NCBI GenBank assembly: GCA_903865745.1
Contig: CAIPKV010000052.1
Span: 1 to 64,000, forward strand
Direction of reading: 5' to 3'
Length of the DNA stretch: 64,000 nt
Source of the DNA: an uncultured Verrucomicrobia subdivision 3 bacterium
GTDB lineage: Bacteria; Verrucomicrobiota; Verrucomicrobiia; Limisphaerales; UBA11358
A program made the position numbers and the translations under genes. Of the stretch, positions 1-8,123 are shown piece after piece. Numbering within the stretch: the stretch's first letter is position 1; each line of letters opens with the position of its first letter. The notes beneath the pieces are model-generated. The model saw only the letters and a list, made by a program, of their open reading frames with translations. It had not been told where the DNA came from and did no database searches.

Positions 1-1509
1 GCCGATGCGCCGGTGGTTGAGCAATGGGGGATATTTGATGTGGCCTTCAATGGGCCGACCAATGGTAATCCTTTTTTGGAAGTTGACCTTGCTACTCGCT
101 TTGTGCGGGGCACTAACTCGGTCGAGGTGGCTGGGTTTTATGACGGTGACGGTATTTACCGTGTTCGTTTCATGCCGGAAACGCAAGGCGAGTGGCATTA
201 CGAAACTAAGAGCAACGTTCGCGCGTTGAGCGGTCAGATAGGCGTGTTCAACGTCGGTGCGCCGGCGGCTAATAATCATGGCAAGGTTCATGTGGCTAAC
301 ACCTTCCACTTTTCTTATGCCGATGGCACGCCGTTCCATGAACTCGGTACGACGAGTTACGGTTGGGCACATCAAGGTGACGCGCTGGAAGAACAGACCC
401 TCCGCACGCTAGCGACTGCCCCGTTCAATAAAATAAGGATGTGCGTCTTTCCGATGAGGAAAGACAAGCATGCGCAACATGATTCGGAATTGTATCCCTT
501 CGTAGGCAACCCACCCAACCACTGGGATTTCACCCGCTTCAATCCGCAGTATTTCCAGCACCTGGAAAAGCGTATTGGCCAGTTGCGCGATTTGGGTATT
601 GAAGCGGACGTGATCTTGTTTCATCCCTATGACAAAGGGCATTGGGGCTTCGACCGGATGGGTGCGGCCGCGGATGACCGTTACGTTCGCTATGTCGTCG
701 CACGTTTTGCAGCTTATCGCAATGTCTGGTGGTCGCTGGCCAACGAATATGACCTCATGCGCGAGAAAAATGAATCCGACTGGGATCGGATCTTTCAGCT
801 TATCCAACAGACCGATCCCTACACGCATCTGCGCTCCATTCATAACGCCATGACCATCTATAACAACAGCCTGCTCTGGGTAACTCACGCGAGTATTCAG
901 AATGGCTCGGCGGCTGAGGATGCGGGTCGTGCTGAACTTTATCGGGACGTGTGGCGCAAACCTGTGGTTTTCGATGAGGTAAAATATGAGGGCAACAGTC
1001 CTCGCCGCTGGGGCCAACTTTCGGCGGAGGAAATGGTACATCGCTTTTGGGAAGGGTTGGTGGCTGGAACTTATGTTGGCCACAGCGAGATTTTTCAAAA
1101 CCCGACCAACAATTGGATGGCGGATGGCGGCTTTTTACGCGGTCAAAGCGCTGCACATCTTACATTTCTGCGCCAGGTCATGGCCGACGGTCCGCGCGAT
1201 GGCATCGACCCAATTGATAAATGGCAATACCCTCAAATTGGCGGGCAGGCTGGCAGCTATTACCTGATATATTTTGGTAAGGAGCAGCCAACTAACTGGG
1301 TTTTCGAATTGCCAGCGCCCAGGTTGAGCGATGATTTGAAGTTTAAAGTTGAAATCCTCGACACGTGGAATGGAACCGTGACTCCCGTCGATGAGGTTTT
1401 TGTCACCAAGAAGAATACAGATTATACTTTTGCTGACGTGGATGGTCGGGGCCTTCAGCTTCCCGGTAAACCGTGGCTTGCACTAAGAATCCAGGGCTTG
1501 CCGCGCTGA
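1..1509 (+). CDS. DUF5060/DUF4038-type glycoside hydrolase, 5' end outside window
   Basis: The frame is open from base 1, so the gene begins upstream; the GTG at 13 is only the first possible start inside the window. The first ~75 residues form a DUF5060-like beta-sandwich ('VEQWGIFDVAF', 'RVRFMPETQGEW'). A TIM-barrel of the DUF4038 type follows, opening at 'YADGTPFHELGTTSYGW'. Likely acid/base Glu is in 'WWSLANEYD' (about residue 245 from base 13) and the likely nucleophile in 'VVFDEVKYEGN' (about 322). The end resembles DUF5605 ('VEILDTWNGTV'). These proteins are glycosidases acting on plant or algal polysaccharide, usually exported; the signal peptide would lie upstream and cannot be seen. 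Substrate is unknown. It converges on the S9 peptidase gene. Confidence 0.8.
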   Translation, partial: ADAPVVEQWGIFDVAFNGPTNGNPFLEVDLATRFVRGTNSVEVAGFYDGDGIYRVRFMPETQGEWHYETKSNVRALSGQIGVFNVGAPAANNHGKVHVANTFHFSYADGTPFHELGTTSYGWAHQGDALEEQTLRTLATAPFNKIRMCVFPMRKDKHAQHDSELYPFVGNPPNHWDFTRFNPQYFQHLEKRIGQLRDLGIEADVILFHPYDKGHWGFDRMGAAADDRYVRYVVARFAAYRNVWWSLANEYDLMREKNESDWDRIFQLIQQTDPYTHLRSIHNAMTIYNNSLLWVTHASIQNGSAAEDAGRAELYRDVWRKPVVFDEVKYEGNSPRRWGQLSAEEMVHRFWEGLVAGTYVGHSEIFQNPTNNWMADGGFLRGQSAAHLTFLRQVMADGPRDGIDPIDKWQYPQIGGQAGSYYLIYFGKEQPTNWVFELPAPRLSDDLKFKVEILDTWNGTVTPVDEVFVTKKNTDYTFADVDGRGLQLPGKPWLALRIQGLPR

Positions 1510-1613
1510 GCTTTTTAGATTGTCTTTTTTTGCCATAGCGAAATGGCTTATGTTACTGGACTTTTCTTAGCGAATTCAAATCTCCCCGCCCCGACCATTG
1601 TTATATTATGTTC

Positions 1614-3983
1614 TTACGGCGATGGGGAGTTACGGTTGCTAAGCAGATTATTCACGAGAAATTCCATCCGTCGACGACTGCCGTAGGGCGTTTCCGCCGA
1701 GCCGTGCCCTGCGCCAGTGACTACAACAAAGTCAAAATCTTTTCCGGCCTTTTCCAACGCATTGACTACCTGCATCGTCGAGGCAGGATCAACATTGTGG
1801 TCTAGTTCGCCAACCATAAGTAAGAGTTTACCCTTTAGTTTGTAGGCATCTTCGACATTGGAACTTTTAATGTAAGCATCATCCACCGGCCAGCCCAACC
1901 ACTGTTCGTTCCACCAAAGTTTGTCCATGCGGTTGTCGTGGCAGCCGCAGTCGGCGACGGCAACTTTGTAAAAATCATGGTAATCCAGCAGTGCGCGCAT
2001 CGCGTTTTGACCGCCGGCGGAGCCGCCGTAAATGCCGACCCTTGATAAATCCATCCACGGACGCGTTTTGGCGGCGGCTTTGATCCACGCAATGCGGTCG
2101 GGAAAGCCGGCATCCTGTAAATTCTTCCAGGACACCTCGTGAAATTTCTTGCCGCGATTATCCGTCCCCATGCCGTCGGACTGCACCACGATGAAACCCA
2201 GTTCTGAAATCTCGTGCTGTCGCAGCAGGCGTCCAAAACTTTCCGGCGCGAATGAATCCTGGGGGCCAGCATAGACCTCCTCGACTACGGGATATTTTTT
2301 TTTCGGATCAAAATTCGACGGCTTGATGATGACGCCGTAAATGTCGGTGACTCCATCGCGACCTTTCGCCACGAAACGTTCCGGCAGCGTCCAGCCGGAC
2401 TTGAGTAGATTTGAATCGTCGGCGCGTTCGAGTTCGCATACGAGTTGTCCGTTGTCACTACGACGCAGTTCGGTGACGGTTGGCAAATCTACACGGGAGT
2501 ATTTGGCGATGAAATACTTTCCGTCCGGGGAAAACTCTACGGTATGGTTGCCGTCACCTTGCGTGAGTTGTACAAAGCCGGATCCGTCAAAGTTTACGCG
2601 GCAGAGTTGTTTATGGTAAGGGTCTTCACCTGCGCGTACTCCGCCGGCTAGAAACCACACTTGCCGTTTCGCCGCGTCTACCTTGAGCACCTCCCACACA
2701 ACCCAGTCGCCGCGAGTGACTTGATTTTTCACAATACCAGTGGCGACATTGTAAAGCCACAGGTGCGCCCAGTCGTCTCGCTCGCTCATCCAAAGCAGTT
2801 CGCCGGAATCATCCAGCCATTCGCGCCAGGTTTTTGTTTCGTAATCAATGAACGTCTGGGTCCGCTCTTCGATAACTGTGCGCACCGTGCCGTTTTTCGA
2901 ATTCACGGCAAGAATGCGGTAAACCTGATGCCCTCGACGGTTGTAGTCGAAATAGAACTCATCGCTATGCGGGGACCAGCGCAAATTATTCAGTTCGCCA
3001 TCGGGTGTAAAGTTGTTGGTGAACAAGTCGTCGGCGATAACTATGGCGGTTCTGCTGGCGACGTTGATTAATACTGGTAAAACCTGCGGCAGCGCGTCGC
3101 CGGGTTTGAAATAATCATAGGTCTGTAGCTTCGGTTGGAGTTGATCGCGCGGCGACGATTCCACGATGGTCACGATGTGGCGCGGCACTTCGTGCACCGA
3201 TAGAACGACACATTTTTGCGAATCTGGCGACCATACGACTGGGCCGCGATAAGGATATTCCGAAGTCCCATTGGTCGTCAGAAATATTTTTTCGCCGGAT
3301 TTGGAAACGAGTACAGCGTTTTCATTCTCAAAGCCAACGGTATAATTGCCATCCGGCGATTCATCGGGATTTGGCTGGATTCTTGGCGATACCGGCACTC
3401 CGTCATTTTTTGGCAGGCCATCAATGTTTACCTCCAATACGTCAGGCGTCGCCTCAAAGTAACCGAATGGGTTGCCAGCTTGGTCTGTTACCAGCCAGAC
3501 GTGGCCGGCGTAGGTATGAAATTCCGAGGTTTGGCCCGGCCGCACCCGGCCATAGGGCTTGCGGTCGCCGCCTTCATCCACCCAGAAAATCTCTACCTCG
3601 CTGGCAGTTTTGTTTTCAAAACGGATGGTGGTCTCATCCCCGGTGTGACTCGTGTTTTTGGGGATGACTGTATTCTGCGAGGTGGTAGAAAGCCGTTCGT
3701 TTTTTGGCAGGCCAAGTTTTTCGGTAGAGCTGGCGCGTCGAATCGTTCCTGTATAAGCATCAACCAAAACGAATTCGTGAGTATCCGGTCCGATGTTAAC
3801 TCGATACCAGAAATGCCGGTTGTCCGGCAACCAATGCGGCGCGACGGCATCGCGAAAAACTTTTCCTGCCGTCCGCTGTCCCAGTGACAGGGCGCGGGAG
3901 TAATCCACCTCACCGCCCTCGCCAAACGTGGTTTGGGTGGCGAAAAGAACCGTTAGGCTGAGCAATATAAAAATCTTTTTCAC
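1614..3983 (-). CDS. Secreted prolyl oligopeptidase-family (S9, DPP IV-like) peptidase
   Basis: 789 residues, the usual length of bacterial DPP IV-like S9 peptidases. It starts with a signal peptide (MKKIFILLSLTVLFATQTTF), so it acts in the periplasm or outside. The first ~550 residues are a beta-propeller with WD-like/TolB-like repeats ('WSPDSQKCVVLS', 'RWSPHSDEFYFDY', 'FSPDGKYFIAKYS'). The C-terminal ~240 residues are the alpha/beta-hydrolase domain. The catalytic triad can be read: Ser in 'YGGSAGGQ' (~653), Asp in 'GELDHNVDP' (~728), His in 'GAGHGSAE' (~760). It should cleave short peptides, often after proline. Gene stands alone; the 220 bp upstream separate it from the divergent ECF sigma gene. 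Confidence 0.92.
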   Translation of the reverse strand: MKKIFILLSLTVLFATQTTFGEGGEVDYSRALSLGQRTAGKVFRDAVAPHWLPDNRHFWYRVNIGPDTHEFVLVDAYTGTIRRASSTEKLGLPKNERLSTTSQNTVIPKNTSHTGDETTIRFENKTASEVEIFWVDEGGDRKPYGRVRPGQTSEFHTYAGHVWLVTDQAGNPFGYFEATPDVLEVNIDGLPKNDGVPVSPRIQPNPDESPDGNYTVGFENENAVLVSKSGEKIFLTTNGTSEYPYRGPVVWSPDSQKCVVLSVHEVPRHIVTIVESSPRDQLQPKLQTYDYFKPGDALPQVLPVLINVASRTAIVIADDLFTNNFTPDGELNNLRWSPHSDEFYFDYNRRGHQVYRILAVNSKNGTVRTVIEERTQTFIDYETKTWREWLDDSGELLWMSERDDWAHLWLYNVATGIVKNQVTRGDWVVWEVLKVDAAKRQVWFLAGGVRAGEDPYHKQLCRVNFDGSGFVQLTQGDGNHTVEFSPDGKYFIAKYSRVDLPTVTELRRSDNGQLVCELERADDSNLLKSGWTLPERFVAKGRDGVTDIYGVIIKPSNFDPKKKYPVVEEVYAGPQDSFAPESFGRLLRQHEISELGFIVVQSDGMGTDNRGKKFHEVSWKNLQDAGFPDRIAWIKAAAKTRPWMDLSRVGIYGGSAGGQNAMRALLDYHDFYKVAVADCGCHDNRMDKLWWNEQWLGWPVDDAYIKSSNVEDAYKLKGKLLLMVGELDHNVDPASTMQVVNALEKAGKDFDFVVVTGAGHGSAETPYGSRRRMEFLVNNLLSNRNSPSP

Positions 3984-4202
3984 GGTTTATTTGAAGGCGT
4001 GTGAACTGACGGCCTTGATATAAAGCAAGCCAGTGACGGTGTCGAGTCGGCGACCTTGTTACACCGAGATTTAGGCCGAGCCATTTTTACAGAGCTGGGT
4101 TGGCATTGCGGAAAACTGAAGGGTCACACTGCTCAGGCTCAGCTGCCAATTTGCAACGTTGTCCGTCCGATTTTTTCATGTTAAGTTTAAAGACATTATT
4201 CC

Positions 4203-4760
4203 ATGAGTGACGTGACGCTGATATTGCAAGCCATGGGGCGCGGGGAAGAGCGGACCTTAGACGAACTGTTACCGTTGGTTTATGAGGAACTCCGTCACTT
4301 GGCGGCCGCCCGGATGGCTCAAGAATCTGCTGGCCATACCTTGCAGCCTACCGCGCTCGTTCATGAAGCCTGGATGCGGTTGGTCCGGGATGGCGACCGT
4401 ACTTGGAAAAACCGCGCCTACTTCTTTGGCGCGGCGGCGGAGGCGATGCGGCGCATCCTCATCGAAAGCGCCCGGCACAAGTCACGGCTAAAGTACGGTG
4501 GCGGCCAGGAACGGCTGAACATCGAAGATGTGGATCTAGCCGGCACGACGCCGGACGAAAAAGTACTGCTCATCAATGACGCCTTGGAACAGTTGGAGGC
4601 CGAGCATCCGGAACGGGCCAGGGTGGTCGTCCTCAAATATTTTGGTGGTTTGACCAACAAGGAGGTCGCCGAGTTGCTTGGCATCAGTGAACGGACGGTG
4701 GACCGCCATTGGGTTTGCGCCAAAGAATGGCTGTTCCGCAAGGTTCGTGCACAATTGTGA
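4203..4760 (+). CDS. ECF-family RNA polymerase sigma factor
   Basis: 185 residues, typical for ECF sigma factors of the PF07638/TIGR02999 type common in Verrucomicrobia, Planctomycetes and Acidobacteria. Region 2 is seen in 'LVYEELRHLAAARMAQE' and 'TALVHEAWMRLV', with 'FFGAAAEAMRRILIESARHK'. Region 4 is the helix-turn-helix in 'FGGLTNKEVAELLGISERTVDRHW'. It would direct RNA polymerase to its own promoter set. No anti-sigma gene is next to it. Instead a Ser/Thr kinase gene starts 48 bp downstream on the same strand, so the two are probably co-transcribed and the kinase may control the sigma factor. That link is inferred from position only. Confidence 0.93.
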   Translation: MSDVTLILQAMGRGEERTLDELLPLVYEELRHLAAARMAQESAGHTLQPTALVHEAWMRLVRDGDRTWKNRAYFFGAAAEAMRRILIESARHKSRLKYGGGQERLNIEDVDLAGTTPDEKVLLINDALEQLEAEHPERARVVVLKYFGGLTNKEVAELLGISERTVDRHWVCAKEWLFRKVRAQL

Positions 4761-4808
4761 TTCTTCGAAGAGTTTTTTTGGCGGAAATCACCTTCTATAA
4801 GCGCAGAT

Positions 4809-7055
4809 ATGAATAGAGCAATGATTGATGCCAGCATCCAACGGGCGGAAGATGTGTTCTGCGCCGCCCTCGAAATTAAGAATCCGGACGAACGTGAAGC
4901 TTTCCTGGAGAACGCTTGCGCCGGTGATTTAGATTTGCGCGCCCGGGTGGAAGCCATGTTGGATTCCCAGAAGGAGGTTGACCGTTTCTTTCTGGACAGT
5001 TTACCCGCCTTAAAGCCTACGGTTGAAGCCTGCCAGTCGGTGGCCGGTACGAATGATTTTGGCAAGAATCTTGAAGAGAGCCTGTCTGCCGATGAGGATT
5101 TGGGGAAGCGGATTGGCCCTTATAAATTGCTCCAGAAAATCGGCGAGGGCGGTTGTGGTGTGGTTTACATGGCCGAACAGGAAGCGCCGGTTCGCCGCCG
5201 CGTGGCGCTCAAGGTCATCAAGCTGGGCATGGACACCAAGAGTGTTATTGCCCGCTTTGAAGCCGAACGGCAGGCGCTCGCGATGATGGATCATCCGAAT
5301 ATCGCCCGTGTGCTCGACGCCGGGGCCACTGAATCCGGCCGGCCTTACTTCGTGATGGAACTGGTGCGGGGCATTAAAATCACGGCTTACTGCGATGAAA
5401 ACTGCCTGGACACCCGCCATCGTTTGGACTTGTTCATCCAGATTTGTCAGGCCATCCAGCACGCCCATCAGAAGGGGATTATTCACCGGGATATCAAGCC
5501 GTCGAATATTTTGGTGACCATGCAAGATGGGGTGCCGGTGCCGAAAGTGATTGATTTCGGCATTGCAAAGGCGACCGGCGGCGAGCGCTTGACTGACAAG
5601 ACAGTCTTCACTGCCTACGAACAATTTATTGGCACGCCGGCGTACATGAGTCCGGAGCAGGCCGAGATGAGTGCGTTGGATATTGATACGCGCAGCGATA
5701 TTTACAGTCTCGGCGTGCTGTTGTACGAGCTGTTAACCGGCAAGACACCGTTCGACCAGAAGGAATTGCTCGAGTCAGGCTTGGTTGAGATGCGGCGCAC
5801 GCTGCGTGAGCAGGAGCCGGTGCGGCCTTCGACTAAACTCAAGGATTTGCAACCGGATGAATTGACCCAGACTGCGGTTCATCGTCGGGTGGAACCGCCT
5901 AAACTCAAAATGCTTTTAAAAGGCGATCTGGACTGGATTGTCATGAAGGCGCTGGAGAAAGATCGCAACCGGCGCTACCAGACTGCCAACGGTCTGGGTC
6001 TGGATGTACAGCGCTATTTGAATAATGAGCCGGTCATAGCCCGCTCGCCGAGCCGGCTTTACCGTTTTCAAAAGCTCGTTCGCCGGAACAAAATCATTTT
6101 TGTGGCCGTGGGGGCCGTCAGTCTCACCCTGATTGCCGGTTTGGGCACCTCGACCTGGCTATTTCTTAAGGAACGTGAAGCCCGTCACGAAGCCCAGCGC
6201 GGTCGCGCGAATGAGGCGCTGCTTCGGCATCAGGCCGAGGCGCGCGAAAAGATTGCTCAAGCCGTGCTGCTCGTTGAGCAGAACCGGTTGGATGAAGCCG
6301 ACCAGCTCGTTAGCGGAATTCCATCCCCGGATACCGCCTTGGTTGGCGAAGCGGTCTTCCGACCTTTGGCGGATCGGTCTGCCGTGCAAGGCAACTGGCG
6401 GCGAGCGGCTGAATACCTGTCCGTCTTGGTGCAAGTGGACCAGTTCGAGCCCTCGGACATCTCCACGCTGGACCACACCAAATATGCGGCGGCCCTGGTT
6501 GAGCTAGGTGACCGTCAGTCTTATGAAGATTTTTGCCGTAAATCCATCAGCCAGTTTGCCAACTCCACAGATCCGGTCATTGCCGAGCGCACCTTTAAGA
6601 ATTGTCTTTTACTTCCGGTCGATGCCAGCCGGCTCGCTGCCTTGACGACTTTGGCCGATCTGGCTGCGAAATCCACCGCCGATGAGAATGCTTGGAAAAT
6701 TAATACCCGGATGCTCCAGTGGCGTTGTCTTTCGCTGGCTTTATTCGAATATCGCAGCGGCAATTATCACGGTGCGATTGACTGGGGCAACCGCAGTTTG
6801 GTCAATCACAGCACTTGCGAGGCGCGCGAGGCCTCGGTTTATGCCATTCTTGCCATGGCCTATCATCAGCTTGGCCAAACCGATAACGCGCGCGCCGAGT
6901 TGGCGCTGAGTCGTGATATGATTGACCATAAATTCAAGGCCGGGTTGGATGCGGGCGATGGCGCCCACGGATTTTGGTTTGACTGGATTTTGGGGCGAAT
7001 TCTCGAACGCGAAGCGATTGCCAACATCGAAAGCACTTCATCCTCGCCGAAATAA
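4809..7055 (+). CDS. Membrane-anchored Hanks-type Ser/Thr protein kinase with C-terminal helical repeat domain
   Basis: 748 residues. The kinase domain spans about residues 100-400: Gly-rich loop 'GEGGCGVVYMAE' (~111), catalytic Lys in 'VALKVIK', catalytic loop 'HRDIKPSN' (~225), 'DFGIAKA' metal loop and 'SPEQAE' P+1 loop. All key residues are present, so it should be active. The ~100 N-terminal residues hold a helical region that is often seen before these kinases. One membrane helix lies at ~427-450 ('IIFVAVGAVSLTLIAGL'), followed by charged helices and a TPR-like region ('YHGAIDWGNRSLV', 'AYHQLGQTDNARAELA'). This places the kinase in the cytoplasm and the C-terminal part on the other side. 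It sits directly after the ECF sigma gene. Targets are unknown. Confidence 0.92.
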   Translation: MNRAMIDASIQRAEDVFCAALEIKNPDEREAFLENACAGDLDLRARVEAMLDSQKEVDRFFLDSLPALKPTVEACQSVAGTNDFGKNLEESLSADEDLGKRIGPYKLLQKIGEGGCGVVYMAEQEAPVRRRVALKVIKLGMDTKSVIARFEAERQALAMMDHPNIARVLDAGATESGRPYFVMELVRGIKITAYCDENCLDTRHRLDLFIQICQAIQHAHQKGIIHRDIKPSNILVTMQDGVPVPKVIDFGIAKATGGERLTDKTVFTAYEQFIGTPAYMSPEQAEMSALDIDTRSDIYSLGVLLYELLTGKTPFDQKELLESGLVEMRRTLREQEPVRPSTKLKDLQPDELTQTAVHRRVEPPKLKMLLKGDLDWIVMKALEKDRNRRYQTANGLGLDVQRYLNNEPVIARSPSRLYRFQKLVRRNKIIFVAVGAVSLTLIAGLGTSTWLFLKEREARHEAQRGRANEALLRHQAEAREKIAQAVLLVEQNRLDEADQLVSGIPSPDTALVGEAVFRPLADRSAVQGNWRRAAEYLSVLVQVDQFEPSDISTLDHTKYAAALVELGDRQSYEDFCRKSISQFANSTDPVIAERTFKNCLLLPVDASRLAALTTLADLAAKSTADENAWKINTRMLQWRCLSLALFEYRSGNYHGAIDWGNRSLVNHSTCEAREASVYAILAMAYHQLGQTDNARAELALSRDMIDHKFKAGLDAGDGAHGFWFDWILGRILEREAIANIESTSSSPK

Positions 7056-7163
7056 TACGAATAATCGGCCATCCTTTCGTCCTCGGTCCTCTTCCCAGAA
7101 TAAATGGCGGAAATGGGGCAAGTTTATCGCATTATCTATTATAGAATCCCTTGTTGTTAATTT

Positions 7164-8006
7164 ATGCGCACCTCAAACGTTGACTTTAAGCCCAAAAACT
7201 GGCGGTTGAACCCTGCTTTTACTCTGATTGAACTGTTGGTCGTGATTGCCATTATCGCAATTCTTGCAGCCATGCTATTGCCGGCCTTGAGTAGTGCGAA
7301 GCAGAAAGCCATTCGGGCGCAATGCATGAGCAACGTCAGGCAGATTGAGATTGCAGCTAACATTTATGCCGGTGGCTTCAATGACAAGCTGCCCGTAATT
7401 CCTACCAGCCCGAACGTGCACTGGGCTTGGGATTTGCCTGATCCTGCCGCCCAAATCATGTTGAGTTCAGGCCTCACTAAAAAGGCTTTTTATGACCCGG
7501 GTACCTCACCTAGGTTTACAGATGTTCAAAATTGGCAAGGCGGTCCCGGAATACCGGCCATGGGGCAGAGCTCAACGCTTTGGAATTATGGTGTGACGGC
7601 CAATCCTCCTGCCACTACGGATACCCATATTGTCGGTTATGCGCTGGCGTTTTCCGGACCGGGTTGTGTGCTGATCAATACCAACCAAAATACAACGCTT
7701 CAGGCGGAAGTACCACCGGGTGGCACTTCAATCATCGGTGTATCAACCCGCGAACTAGTGACCTGTGCGATTCTTAGTTCCAGCGCAACTTTGCCGGGTT
7801 ACTCCAATCCGGGGAACAATTATTCATCCGTCGTTGGTTATTTTCAGCAGAATTATCAACCTTATGCCCACACCAGCCCGCATTTAATAAAAAATCTGCC
7901 CACGGGTGGTAATATTGGTTTTAAAGACGGTCATGTTGAATGGCGCCAGTTTAATGCCATGATTCCTCGGTCTGGTAGCGCCGGGGTTGCCTATTTTTGG
8001 TGGTAA
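7164..8006 (+). CDS. Type II secretion/type IV pilin-like protein (prepilin N-terminus)
   Basis: 280 residues. The N-terminal prepilin motif is '[19 protein letters not shown]', followed by '[13 protein letters not shown]', the form seen in the many pseudopilin-like proteins of Verrucomicrobia and Planctomycetes. Position -1 of the cleavage site is Ala where Gly is usual; Phe at +1 and Glu at +5 are kept, so processing by a prepilin peptidase is still plausible. The C-terminal part has the '[15 protein letters not shown]' signature found at the end of these proteins. They are thought to be cell-envelope proteins; the exact role of this abundant family is not settled. A strong hairpin terminator follows its stop codon. 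Confidence 0.88.
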   Translation: MRTSNVDFKPKNWRLNPAFTLIELLVVIAIIAILAAMLLPALSSAKQKAIRAQCMSNVRQIEIAANIYAGGFNDKLPVIPTSPNVHWAWDLPDPAAQIMLSSGLTKKAFYDPGTSPRFTDVQNWQGGPGIPAMGQSSTLWNYGVTANPPATTDTHIVGYALAFSGPGCVLINTNQNTTLQAEVPPGGTSIIGVSTRELVTCAILSSSATLPGYSNPGNNYSSVVGYFQQNYQPYAHTSPHLIKNLPTGGNIGFKDGHVEWRQFNAMIPRSGSAGVAYFWW

Positions 8007-8024
8007 TCTGATAATTTCTTTCCG

Positions 8025-8052
8025 GCGTCCAGCCTGCGGGCTGGACGCTTTT
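8025..8052 (+). terminator. Rho-independent terminator after the prepilin-like gene
   Basis: Perfect 10-bp stem (GCGTCCAGCC, 8025-8034, with GGCTGGACGC, 8039-8048), a 4-base loop and a TTTT run. It begins 19 bp after the stop codon at 8006 and separates the sigma/kinase/pilin block from the GH51 gene. Confidence 0.85.
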
Positions 8053-8123
8053 ACATTTTAAACCTTGCTGCCGTAATGGCCGCAGTAAAACGTTTTTCCA
8101 CCATCGAATTGCCAAGCTTAAAT

